The notes below the pieces were generated by a model. That model was not told the DNA's origin. It searched no databases and worked only from the letters and a program-made list of their open reading frames with translations. The translations under genes and the position numbers were made by a program. A DNA stretch of 7,440 bases from positions 1 through 7,440 of the forward strand of contig JAEYYQ010000256.1 of assembly GCA_023428365.1 (NCBI GenBank), given 5' to 3'. Numbering within the stretch: position 1 is the stretch's first letter; every line of letters starts with the position of its first letter. Positions 1-6,200 of the stretch are shown in pieces. The stretch comes from Pseudomonadota bacterium. GTDB lineage: Bacteria; Pseudomonadota; Alphaproteobacteria; Rhizobiales; Hyphomicrobiaceae.

Positions 1-489
1 GGTTCTGGAGGCGAAGTGCTCCTGACGGATCGGCTGGTGTGGGTCGGCGGCCCGGCCACGGATACGCATTTGCAGCGACCGTTGCCGGTTTCGCTGGGCT
101 CCAATCGTTGCCGGTTCCGTCCAGAGGTCATCAAAGCGCTACGCGCTGCGCAGATCGATTGGCGCGCCGTCAGCCTTGATTGTAATATGGAGCCGGTCTA
201 CGCCACGTTGAAGGCAGGATTGGCGATTGCCCCATTGTTGCGGACATCGGTGCCCGATTACTTGATGATTTTGGGGGCGGAGGCGGGATTGCCGCCGTTG
301 CCGGATTTCGTCGTGAATATGTACCTGCCGGCAAATGCCAGCGAGGTGACGGTCGAACTGGCGCGGCATATGCGGCAATCGTTCGAGACACGTTTCGGGG
401 CCAGCCGTCCTGCGGTGCCGATACGGCGCAACGCGCGGGACCTCGATGTCGTACCGCAGCAGCGTCCGACACGGCCCGCGGCAGCCTAG
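1..489 (+). CDS. LysR-type transcriptional regulator, C-terminal part (5' truncated)
   Basis: The reading frame is open from the first base and ends at a TAG, so this is the 3' part of a gene that starts outside the window. The visible 162 codons match the second half of a LysR effector-binding domain. The strand LVWVGGP, then LPVSL, then the CRFRPEVIKAL helix and an LKAGLAIAPL segment are the usual order in LysR proteins of the group where 'LVWVGGPxH' precedes the hinge. The N-terminal helix-turn-helix is not in view. The last 30 or so residues (RRNARDLDVV, then a proline/arginine/alanine tail) lie beyond the domain and look disordered. LysR proteins bind DNA as tetramers and usually respond to a small metabolite; the effector here cannot be read from sequence. 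The gene is followed 21 bp later by a dehydrogenase on the same strand, which may or may not be a target. Confidence 0.87.
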   Translation, partial: GSGGEVLLTDRLVWVGGPATDTHLQRPLPVSLGSNRCRFRPEVIKALRAAQIDWRAVSLDCNMEPVYATLKAGLAIAPLLRTSVPDYLMILGAEAGLPPLPDFVVNMYLPANASEVTVELARHMRQSFETRFGASRPAVPIRRNARDLDVVPQQRPTRPAAA

Positions 490-510
490 TTATCATCACA
501 TGGATGCGGG

Positions 511-1524
511 ATGACGAAAGATCTTTCTTCCTCAGCCCGCACCAACCCGATGCGAGCTGATCGCGGACCAGGGGGCGGCGTTGAAGAGCGTCGTGCGCCG
601 GGTGCTTCCCGGCGTCAGAGCATTTCCAATCGCTGGCCGGGCGCTTTCGGGCGTTTGATCGACCCTTGGTTGCGTCGTCGCTGGCAGGCTGATCCTGAGG
701 CCGCGCAGAAATGGTCAGCGCTGCGGCCCGCCGCTGTTGTCACAGGGGCATCCGAAGGCATCGGACTTGAGATTGCGCGCCGGTTTGCCGATCGAGGGCT
801 CACGGTCGTTCTTGTGGCCCGCCGGGCCCATGAGCTGGAAGCTGCTGTTGCATCCAACAATTCCGCTTCGGGCGGCGATTCCGTTGCGGTTCCAATGGAT
901 ATCACATCGGCCAGTGCCGCCGAGGCTTTGGAGGATGAGCTGCTTCGGCACGGGCTTTATGCCGACATTCTCGTCAATAACGCTGGCATGGGGCTGGGCG
1001 GCGAATTTGCCAGCCACGAGCCCGCCCGCATCGCAGCTCTGATCAGCCTGAACGTACGGGCGATGACCTTACTGATGCATCACTTTCTACCGGCGATGCG
1101 CGCACGCGGACGTGGCGGCGTCCTCAACGTAGCCTCGCTCGGCGCGTTTGCGCCTGGCCCCTATCAGGCCGCTTATTATGCGAGCAAAGCCTACGTTCTT
1201 TCGCTGACGGAGGCTGTGGCGTGGGAATGTCGTGGCGAAGGCGTGCGCATCGCAGCTTTTGCGCCCGGACCGGTGCGCACGCGTTTCCACGCGAAGATGA
1301 ATGCTGAGAATTCAGCCTACCGCTGGGTATTGCCTGCTCCCAGCCCATCGGATGCTGCGGGTTCTGCCGTGCGTTGGTTCGCCTGGGGACGGACGGTTAT
1401 TACACCCGGATTAATTGGGCCGTTGATGGCCGTTGTGATGCGCTTGACCCCGCATCCAATTTTGGTACCGATTGTGGCGTGGCTCTTGAAGCCGAGGGAT
1501 AACGGAGCAGATGCTGGACACTAG
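511..1524 (+). CDS. Short-chain dehydrogenase/reductase (SDR, classical type)
   Basis: A 337-residue classical SDR. The Rossmann dinucleotide site TGASEGIG is at residues 78-85, the structural NNAG at 156-159, and the full catalytic tetrad is present: N181, S209 (in NVASLGAF), Y222 and K226 (YxxxK). The basic pair after the second strand (VARR, 102-105) suggests NADP(H). The first 75 residues form an extension ahead of the fold; residues 1-45 are polar, charged and probably disordered, and a PWLRRRW segment follows. The C-terminus from about 297 to 326 is unusually hydrophobic (GLIGPLMAVVMRL, then ILVPIVAWLL) and could sit on or in the membrane. The SDR core is usually about 250 residues, so both ends are extended. 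I keep the ATG at 511 because the GCGGG just before it is the only weak ribosome site; the in-frame ATG at 550 has none. Its end overlaps the next gene by 14 bp. The substrate is unknown. Confidence 0.92.
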   Translation: MTKDLSSSARTNPMRADRGPGGGVEERRAPGASRRQSISNRWPGAFGRLIDPWLRRRWQADPEAAQKWSALRPAAVVTGASEGIGLEIARRFADRGLTVVLVARRAHELEAAVASNNSASGGDSVAVPMDITSASAAEALEDELLRHGLYADILVNNAGMGLGGEFASHEPARIAALISLNVRAMTLLMHHFLPAMRARGRGGVLNVASLGAFAPGPYQAAYYASKAYVLSLTEAVAWECRGEGVRIAAFAPGPVRTRFHAKMNAENSAYRWVLPAPSPSDAAGSAVRWFAWGRTVITPGLIGPLMAVVMRLTPHPILVPIVAWLLKPRDNGADAGH

Positions 1525-2314
1525 GTCAGCGGACGCAGCGAGCGACTCAGCGTCCGTGGATGTGATCGCAAGGCCACCAGTCTCGCATGCCAGCAGGTGC
1601 GTGATCGTCATCCTGCATCAGGAACACTCCAATCCCGGCCATATCGGAAACTGGCTCAGAACCAATGGCTACCGGCTCGATATCCGTCGGCCGCGTTTTG
1701 GTGATCCGTTGCCCGAGACGCTCAAGCATCATGCCGGCGCCGTAATTTTCGGCGGTCCGATGAGCGCCAATGACACCGACGATTTCATCAAGATCGAGAC
1801 CGATTGGATTGCAGTTGCTCTGCGAGAAAAGAAGCCGTTTCTCGGTGTCTGCCTCGGAGCACAGATGCTGGCCCGCCAGTTGGGTGCGCGCGTCTATGAG
1901 CATCCTGAGAAGCATGTCGAGATCGGATATCACGCAATTCACCCGACCTCGCATGGCCTTGAGTTCGGCGATTGGCCGTCGCGGGTCTACCAGTGGCATC
2001 GTGAGGGCTTTGATTTACCCGATGGCGCACGACAATTGGTAACGTCACAAAGTGACTTCGCGAACCAGGCGATGGTTTATGGTGATGCGGCTGTCGGTGT
2101 GCAATTTCATCCTGAAATTACCTATGCGATGGTCAATCGATGGAGCGGCGGTCACCCGCAGCGCCTGACACTTCCTGGCGCGCAGGATCGTCCTGGCCAG
2201 CTTTCTGATCATCTTTTTCACGGGCCCACCGTGCGGGGATGGCTCAATGGCTTCATGCCCCGCTGGTTGTCCGGTGGGGCCGATGACGGTCGGGCGAAAA
2301 GCTCGGCTGTCTGA
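1511..2314 (+). CDS. Stand-alone class I (type 1) glutamine amidotransferase
   Basis: A 267-residue protein whose residues 30-205 form a GMP-synthase-like GATase domain. The catalytic triad is complete: C114 in the nucleophile elbow GVCLGAQ, and H200 and E202 in QFHPE. IFGGPMS (79-85) is the expected oxyanion-region loop and HQE at 36-38 starts the first strand region. Enzymes of this class hydrolyse glutamine and pass ammonia to a partner domain, but no synthetase domain is fused and no partner gene is visible here, as in other free-standing members. Some of these may instead cleave gamma-glutamyl compounds. The tail after 212 (GHPQRLTLPGAQ, VRGWLNGFMPRWL) is an extra helical segment. The ATG at 1511 overlaps the SDR stop and has only a close GGAG before it; residues 1-28 precede the fold, so GTG starts at 1556, 1562 or 1601 are possible. 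Translation is probably coupled to the SDR. Confidence 0.88.
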   Translation: MLDTRSADAASDSASVDVIARPPVSHASRCVIVILHQEHSNPGHIGNWLRTNGYRLDIRRPRFGDPLPETLKHHAGAVIFGGPMSANDTDDFIKIETDWIAVALREKKPFLGVCLGAQMLARQLGARVYEHPEKHVEIGYHAIHPTSHGLEFGDWPSRVYQWHREGFDLPDGARQLVTSQSDFANQAMVYGDAAVGVQFHPEITYAMVNRWSGGHPQRLTLPGAQDRPGQLSDHLFHGPTVRGWLNGFMPRWLSGGADDGRAKSSAV

Positions 2315-2512
2315 AACAGACTGCTGCTTTTGAGGCGCTAGCCTGTCAAATCGCGGCCGCCGTGCGATTCATTTGCCAAGTTGAAAGAAATTGCGATTAA
2401 GGTGGCTCGGGCCGGAACCTAGTATTGCGTATCCGGCATTGGCGCGGCGGTGCATCGGGCCGGATTTCGACTCGAAAATGTGCCCCGCGCCTTTCAGCTC
2501 AACGCCCAATCC
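2315..2512. other. Convergent intergenic gap with weak hairpin
   Basis: About 200 bp between the 3' ends of the amidotransferase (+) and the DinB-family gene (-). I see no credible gene in it. The only structure worth noting is AATCGC at 2349-2354 paired with GCGATT at 2364-2369 around a 9-base GC-rich loop, followed by CATTTG. It has no clear T-run, so it is at best a weak terminator candidate for the amidotransferase transcript. Confidence 0.35.
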
Positions 2513-3070
2513 TTAAACAACCAGCTCCGGCCCTTCGATGCCCAGTGTATCGAGATCAGGGGTGCGGCTGACGGTATCGTATTTCAGGAAATACTCATCG
2601 AGTTGCGGAGGTGCGATCGGACTACCCGAGAGCATGGCATGCGCCTGTCCGCGATGGTGAACCTGATGCACGAAGAGATGAGAGAGCGTATCGCCGACGG
2701 TTTCGCGATCGATGCCGTCTGGCCCGCGATCAATATCGATGATGCGATCGAGTTCACTCGCCGTCAGCCGATCACAAAAACCGATGAGCCGTTGGTCGAT
2801 GGCAATCTGCGCCATCCGTACGACCGGGAACTCGGTTCGCGGCTTCCAAGTCTCAAGTTGGGCATATCCCAGCCGGCCGCCTTCCAGAGCGTCGAGATAA
2901 TAGACATCGATCATCAGGATATGGTCGAGCGTCGCTTGGATTGACGGAAAGAAGCCGGTGCGGCCCGCGCGAAAATCATCCGGGGCCAACTGGCCGCATG
3001 CATCGAGCAGCCGATAATTCGACCAGGCATTGTTCCGCGCCATGCGTCGGAAGTGGGTTGTGAGATCCAT
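2513..3070 (-). CDS. DinB/YfiT-family putative metal-dependent protein
   Basis: A 185-residue protein that fits the DinB four-helix-bundle family in length and layout. It opens with an amphipathic helix containing MARNNAWSNYRLL, typical of the family (N/A-W-A/S-N). The putative metal triad is H50 (TLDHIL) with H135 and H139 in the signature HQVHHRGQAHAML. Family members are metal-binding; some are thiol-dependent transferases or isomerases (bacillithiol, mycothiol or glutathione) and many are uncharacterised. A longer frame is open up to 3130, but the ATG at 3070 is preferred: on the minus strand AGAGAGG lies about 9 bases ahead of it and the family fold starts there. It is divergent from the TRAP binding-protein gene and convergent with the amidotransferase. 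The opposite strand has a 164-codon open frame, which I regard as a shadow. The exact activity cannot be stated. Confidence 0.88.
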   Translation of the reverse strand: MDLTTHFRRMARNNAWSNYRLLDACGQLAPDDFRAGRTGFFPSIQATLDHILMIDVYYLDALEGGRLGYAQLETWKPRTEFPVVRMAQIAIDQRLIGFCDRLTASELDRIIDIDRGPDGIDRETVGDTLSHLFVHQVHHRGQAHAMLSGSPIAPPQLDEYFLKYDTVSRTPDLDTLGIEGPELVV

Positions 3071-3113
3071 GGGCGTTCGCCTCTCTATCGCCAGCCGCCT
3101 GACGTTTCTCATT

Positions 3114-3143
3114 CTGGCAAGCCGCAACAACGGTTTCTATAGT
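3114..3143 (+). promoter_or_regulatory. Candidate sigma-70 promoter for the TRAP binding-protein gene
   Basis: In the 108-bp divergent region, TATAGT at 3138-3143 matches the -10 consensus in five of six bases. CTGGCA at 3114-3119 matches the -35 consensus in four of six, with an 18-bp spacer. Transcription would start near 3150 and leave a leader of about 29 bases. This is based on pattern matching only. The same region must also hold the promoter of the divergent DinB-family gene, which I could not place. Confidence 0.35.
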
Positions 3144-3178
3144 GATCCCGCGAATCGAGCTGCATTCAGAGGTCGATC

Positions 3179-4264
3179 ATGAAGCGGCGTACATTTCTCA
3201 CTGCCGGCACTATTAGTATCGCGAGTTCGGGTTTGGCAAAACCCACGATTGCCCAGAGTGCGCCGGAGATGACGGGGCGTCTAGCCTCTGCCTTCCCCAA
3301 AAATGCCACGACCATCATCGGCGCCGCGCAAGAAATGGCCCGTTATGTGACAGCCGTTACCGACGGTAAGTTCCGGATCAGCATTGTGCCGGCTGGCGGT
3401 GCGGACGCACCAGGCAATCCCTTCGATGCCGTGACGCAGGGCCAATTCCAATGCACGCAAGCGCCGCTTTATGCCCTGGCGGGCAAGGAGCCGACGTTTG
3501 CAATCGGCACCGGTATTCCCTTCGGCCTGAACGCGCGCCATCAGTATGCGTGGTGGCTGAACGGGGGCGGTAAGCAGATTATCGCCAAGGAGCTGGAGAA
3601 GCTGAACCTCGTGCCGTTGGTCGTCGGCAACTCCGGCACGCAGATGGGCGGATGGTTTCGGAAGGAGATCCAGTCCGTCGATGATCTCAAGGGACTGAAA
3701 TTCCGCATTGGCGGGATGGGCGGAGACATCCTGGAAAAGCTCGGTGTGGTGAAGATGGCGACGCCGCTTCCAGAGGTGCGCAAGGCGCTCGAGAACGGCA
3801 CATTGGATGCGGTGGAGTTCGTCGGGCCGCTCGATGACGAGAAGCTCGGCGTTTATACGGTTGCCAAGAACTACTATTGCCCCGGCTGGTGGGAGGGTGG
3901 CGCGATGCTACATCTCCTCATCAATCGAAATGCGTGGAATGATTTGCCGGCGAACTATCAGGCCGCGCTGGAAGCCGCGGGCGAGGTCGCGCACAACTGG
4001 ATGCTGGCGCAGTATGACTGGAACAATCCGGCGGCATTGAAGCGTCTCGTGGCGCAAGGCGTTGTCGTGAGATCCTTCCCCAAGCCGGTGATCGACGCCT
4101 GCTGGAACGCAACGCAGGACTATTATGCAGCTTTGTCTGCCAACAATCCGCTCTTCAAATCGACGTTTGAATCGTACACCGCCTATCGCACTGAGGCGCT
4201 TTCGTATTGGCGCGTGGCCGAGCAGGCCTACGATACGATGCTCCTGGATCTCACGCGCAGCTAG
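3179..4264 (+). CDS. TRAP transporter solute-binding protein, DctP/TakP-like, Tat signal
   Basis: A 361-residue periplasmic receptor of a tripartite ATP-independent transporter. Residues 1-27 are a signal peptide with a twin-arginine start (KRRTFLT), a short hydrophobic core and an IAQSA cleavage region, so export of the folded protein by Tat is likely. The mature part has the DctP-family order: GKFRISIVPAG near 63-73, NSGTQMGGWFRKEI (151-164), LKGLKFRIGG (170-179) and AVEFVGPLDDEKLG (211-224). R176 is in the place of the arginine that binds the substrate carboxylate in this family; Q155 and E213 fit the positions that hold the ion and substrate in 2-oxoacid-binding TakP proteins. This points to an oxo- or hydroxy-acid ligand; the exact ligand is unknown. 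AGAGG lies six bases before the ATG. DctQ and DctM subunits are not next to it, so it must share a permease encoded elsewhere or be an orphan. Confidence 0.92.
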   Translation: MKRRTFLTAGTISIASSGLAKPTIAQSAPEMTGRLASAFPKNATTIIGAAQEMARYVTAVTDGKFRISIVPAGGADAPGNPFDAVTQGQFQCTQAPLYALAGKEPTFAIGTGIPFGLNARHQYAWWLNGGGKQIIAKELEKLNLVPLVVGNSGTQMGGWFRKEIQSVDDLKGLKFRIGGMGGDILEKLGVVKMATPLPEVRKALENGTLDAVEFVGPLDDEKLGVYTVAKNYYCPGWWEGGAMLHLLINRNAWNDLPANYQAALEAAGEVAHNWMLAQYDWNNPAALKRLVAQGVVVRSFPKPVIDACWNATQDYYAALSANNPLFKSTFESYTAYRTEALSYWRVAEQAYDTMLLDLTRS

Positions 4265-4297
4265 CACGTCGGGCCAATTTTTGTATTGGTCCCGTGC
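4264..4297 (+). terminator. Imperfect hairpin after the TRAP binding-protein gene
   Basis: Starting at the last base of the stop codon, GCACG, GG, a G-T wobble and CCAAT on the left pair with ATTGG, T, CC and CGTGC on the right. This gives about 13 pairs with a two-base bulge (TC, 4269-4270) and a T-rich loop. No T-run follows, so it would be a weak terminator or an mRNA 3'-end stabiliser. Its right arm shares bases with the next dyad. Confidence 0.4.
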
Positions 4298-4308
4298 ACT
4301 TTAGTGCA
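4295..4308. promoter_or_regulatory. Perfect 14-bp palindrome, possible operator of the aldolase cassette
   Basis: TGCACTTTAGTGCA reads as TGCACT-TT-AGTGCA, a perfect dyad 88 bp upstream of the aldolase start. Its size and position suit a dimeric repressor or activator site, but no regulator can be named from it. It can also form a small RNA stem (TGCAC/GTGCA) that excludes part of the preceding hairpin. No clear -10/-35 pair could be assigned nearby. Confidence 0.35.
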
Positions 4309-4335
4309 TTCTCTGGCACACCTGCTTATGAAATC

Positions 4336-4368
4336 CTGTCGACCGCAGCTTCAGTCTGCTGACGACAG
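4336..4368 (+). promoter_or_regulatory. Leader hairpin / inverted repeat before the aldolase gene
   Basis: Thirteen bases on the left (CTGTCGACCGCAG) face thirteen on the right (CTGCTGACGACAG) around a seven-base loop; eleven of the thirteen positions pair. The element ends 27 bases before the aldolase ATG and is followed by an A-rich, probably unstructured stretch and then the ribosome site. The T-run of a terminator is absent. It could be an RNA leader structure or a DNA operator; the sequence does not decide. Confidence 0.4.
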
Positions 4369-4395
4369 AAAAACAAAACTGAACTGGGTGGAAAC

Positions 4396-5169
4396 ATGAC
4401 GGAAAAATCTCTGCGCCAGCGGGTCATGAGTGGCGACCAGGTGCTCGGCGCCATGGTCTTCGAGTTCTTTTCGCCGGGCATTGCGCAGATCCTCAAGCTC
4501 GCCGGATGCGAATACGTGATCTACGACATGGAGCACGCCGGCATGGGGCTGGAGACGCTCAAAACGCAGGTCGCGGCCTGCCGTGGCGGCGGGATTGCGC
4601 CGATGGTTCGTGTGCCGCGGGGCGAGTATCACTTCCTGGCGCGCGCGCTGGATGTTGGTGCTCAGGGCGTCATGATCCCGATGGTGGAGAGCGTCGAGCA
4701 GGCCCGGGCTATTGTCGAAGCCACCCGCTATCCGCCGCGCGGACGGCGCGGCGCCGCATTCGGGTTCGCACACGATGACTACGAGTCGGGGAGCCCGCAC
4801 GAGAAGATCGCTGCTGCCGACGCCCGCAATCTCGTGATCGCCCAGATCGAGACGGAACGCGGATTGGAGGTCGCCGAGGATATCGCCGCCTTCGATGGCA
4901 TTGACGTGCTGTGGCTCGGGCATTTCGATCTGACCAACTTCCTCGGCATTCCGGGCCAGTTCGATAATCCGAAGTACCTGAAAGCCGTCGAGCGGATCGT
5001 CAAAGCCGGGCGCGCGCATAACAAGGGTCTCGGCTTCCTGGCCACCGACGAGAATTGGGCCAAGCAGTACAAGGCGTTTGGCTTCAACATGCTGGCCGCA
5101 GGCACGGACCACGGCCTGCTGATGGCGGGCGTCCGGTCGGTGCTGAATTCGGTCGGAGGCAAGGCATGA
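4396..5169 (+). CDS. HpcH/HpaI-type class II aldolase (2-oxo acid aldolase family)
   Basis: A 257-residue TIM-barrel aldolase of the HpcH/HpaI/citrate-lyase-beta superfamily; the length is normal. Family members cleave 4-hydroxy-2-oxo acids to pyruvate (or a related oxo acid) and an aldehyde using a divalent metal. Key positions are visible: the acid-base histidine region DMEHAG (D44, H47), R72 in VRVP for the substrate carboxylate/enolate, and the metal carboxylates E152 (AQIET) and D178 (LGHFDLT). The IPMVES strand (94-99) is also typical. The last metal motif is GHFDLT rather than the common GPxDLS/A, which marks a subgroup. GGGTGGA at 4386-4392 just before the ATG serves as ribosome site. 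The gene is first of a three-gene set and overlaps the dehydrogenase start by 4 bp (ATGA). The substrate is not known; the neighbours suggest a hydroxylated oxo acid. Confidence 0.92.
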   Translation: MTEKSLRQRVMSGDQVLGAMVFEFFSPGIAQILKLAGCEYVIYDMEHAGMGLETLKTQVAACRGGGIAPMVRVPRGEYHFLARALDVGAQGVMIPMVESVEQARAIVEATRYPPRGRRGAAFGFAHDDYESGSPHEKIAAADARNLVIAQIETERGLEVAEDIAAFDGIDVLWLGHFDLTNFLGIPGQFDNPKYLKAVERIVKAGRAHNKGLGFLATDENWAKQYKAFGFNMLAAGTDHGLLMAGVRSVLNSVGGKA

Positions 5170-6167
5170 CGTTCAAGGTAGGTCTGTCCAGCGGACTGCT
5201 GGATTCTGAAGGCGAGCCGATTTTCGGCCGTGCCGCCTTGTCTGTTCTGGATCAGCCCGGACTATCGTGGGAGTGGGTGCCCGGCATTCACGCCGAAATT
5301 ACGCCGGAACTCGCTGCAAAATACGATGCTCTCCACATCAACCTGGAGCGGGTGACACCGGCATCAGTCGCGGGGCCGGATCGCCGCGTGAAAATCTTTG
5401 CGCGTAATGGCGTGGGCTATGACACGGTGGACGTCGCGGCATGTGCCAGCAAGGGCGTGCTCGTGACGAACACGCCGATAGCTGTTCGCCGGCCAGTGGC
5501 CGTGGCGACGATGACGTTGATTTTCGCGCTCGCGGGCCGGCTGTTCATGAAAGACGAGTTGGTGCGCACCAACCGCTGGAACGACCGAAACAACTATATG
5601 GGCCAGGGCCTCACGACCCGGACGCTCGGGCTGATCGGGGCAGGCAGCATCGGCCAGGAAATCATGCGGCTCGCCGGGCCATTCTTCAAAAGGATCGTTG
5701 CCGCCGATCCCTTTGTTTCCAAGGAAACTGTGGCGGCGGCCGGTGGCGAACTGCTGCCGTTCGACGATGTCATGCGGCAATCGGATTTTGTCGTCGCCTG
5801 CTGTCTGCTAACGCCAGAAACCCGTCACCTCATTAACGCCCGTGCGCTCAGCCTGATGAAGCCGACGGCGTATTTCCTTAATGTCGGCCGCGGGCCGATC
5901 CATGATGAGGCGGCTCTGGCCGAGGCGTTGAGTAGCGGCAAAATCGCTGGTGCCGGTCTCGATGTGACCGAGGTCGAGCCCATATCGCCGGATAGTCCGC
6001 TATTAGGCATGAAGAACACGATCATTACGCCACACGCGCTGTGCTGGACGGATGAATGCTTTGGCGACATCGCCTCGACCGCGCTGGAATCGATCGTGGA
6101 CGCGCTTCAGGGCCGAAAGCCGAAGCATCTGGTCGATTCGTCTGCATGGGATCGTCGCTCGGTTTAG
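5166..6167 (+). CDS. D-2-hydroxyacid dehydrogenase, NAD-dependent
   Basis: A 333-residue member of the D-isomer-specific 2-hydroxyacid dehydrogenase family, of normal length. It interconverts a 2-oxo acid and a D-2-hydroxy acid in the cytoplasm. The nucleotide fold carries GAGSIG at 158-163 with D181 at the end of the second strand, which favours NAD over NADP. The catalytic triad is complete: R242 (NVGRGP), E271 (DVTEVEP) and H290 (TPHALCW). The substrate-side loop is NGVGYDTVD at 81-89. The frame is open back to 5055, but the start is the ATG at 5166: it overlaps the aldolase stop as ATGA, GGAGG lies six bases upstream, and the family fold begins there. It is translationally coupled to the aldolase. 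Close relatives include glyoxylate/hydroxypyruvate and phosphoglycerate-type enzymes; which one this is cannot be told from sequence. Confidence 0.93.
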   Translation: MTFKVGLSSGLLDSEGEPIFGRAALSVLDQPGLSWEWVPGIHAEITPELAAKYDALHINLERVTPASVAGPDRRVKIFARNGVGYDTVDVAACASKGVLVTNTPIAVRRPVAVATMTLIFALAGRLFMKDELVRTNRWNDRNNYMGQGLTTRTLGLIGAGSIGQEIMRLAGPFFKRIVAADPFVSKETVAAAGGELLPFDDVMRQSDFVVACCLLTPETRHLINARALSLMKPTAYFLNVGRGPIHDEAALAEALSSGKIAGAGLDVTEVEPISPDSPLLGMKNTIITPHALCWTDECFGDIASTALESIVDALQGRKPKHLVDSSAWDRRSV

Positions 6168-6200
6168 GCGTCTCAAAAGATCAAAAAATGGAGGGTGGAA

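Noticed and set aside
80..116. Direct repeat CGTTGCCGGTT at 80-90 and 106-116
   Set aside because: Both copies sit in different parts of the LysR coding frame and read as ordinary domain residues; there is no array or regular spacing.
2450..2944. 164-codon open frame on the plus strand opposite the DinB-family gene
   Set aside because: The opposite strand carries a clear DinB protein with its histidine signature and a good ribosome site; the plus frame matches nothing and has no ribosome site.
3071..3130. 20-residue upstream extension of the DinB-family protein
   Set aside because: The extension is Arg-rich and outside the fold, while the ATG at 3070 has AGAGAGG at a good distance.
4351..5112. 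253-codon open frame on the minus strand opposite the aldolase gene
   Set aside because: It lies almost wholly antisense to a gene with intact family motifs; its composition (many Arg, His and Asp) is that of a GC-rich shadow frame and no family is recognisable.
5055..5165. Possible 37-residue N-terminal extension of the D-2-hydroxyacid dehydrogenase
   Set aside because: It overlaps the aldolase coding region, is low-complexity, and the ATGA-coupled start at 5166 has a proper ribosome site and fits the family's N-terminus.
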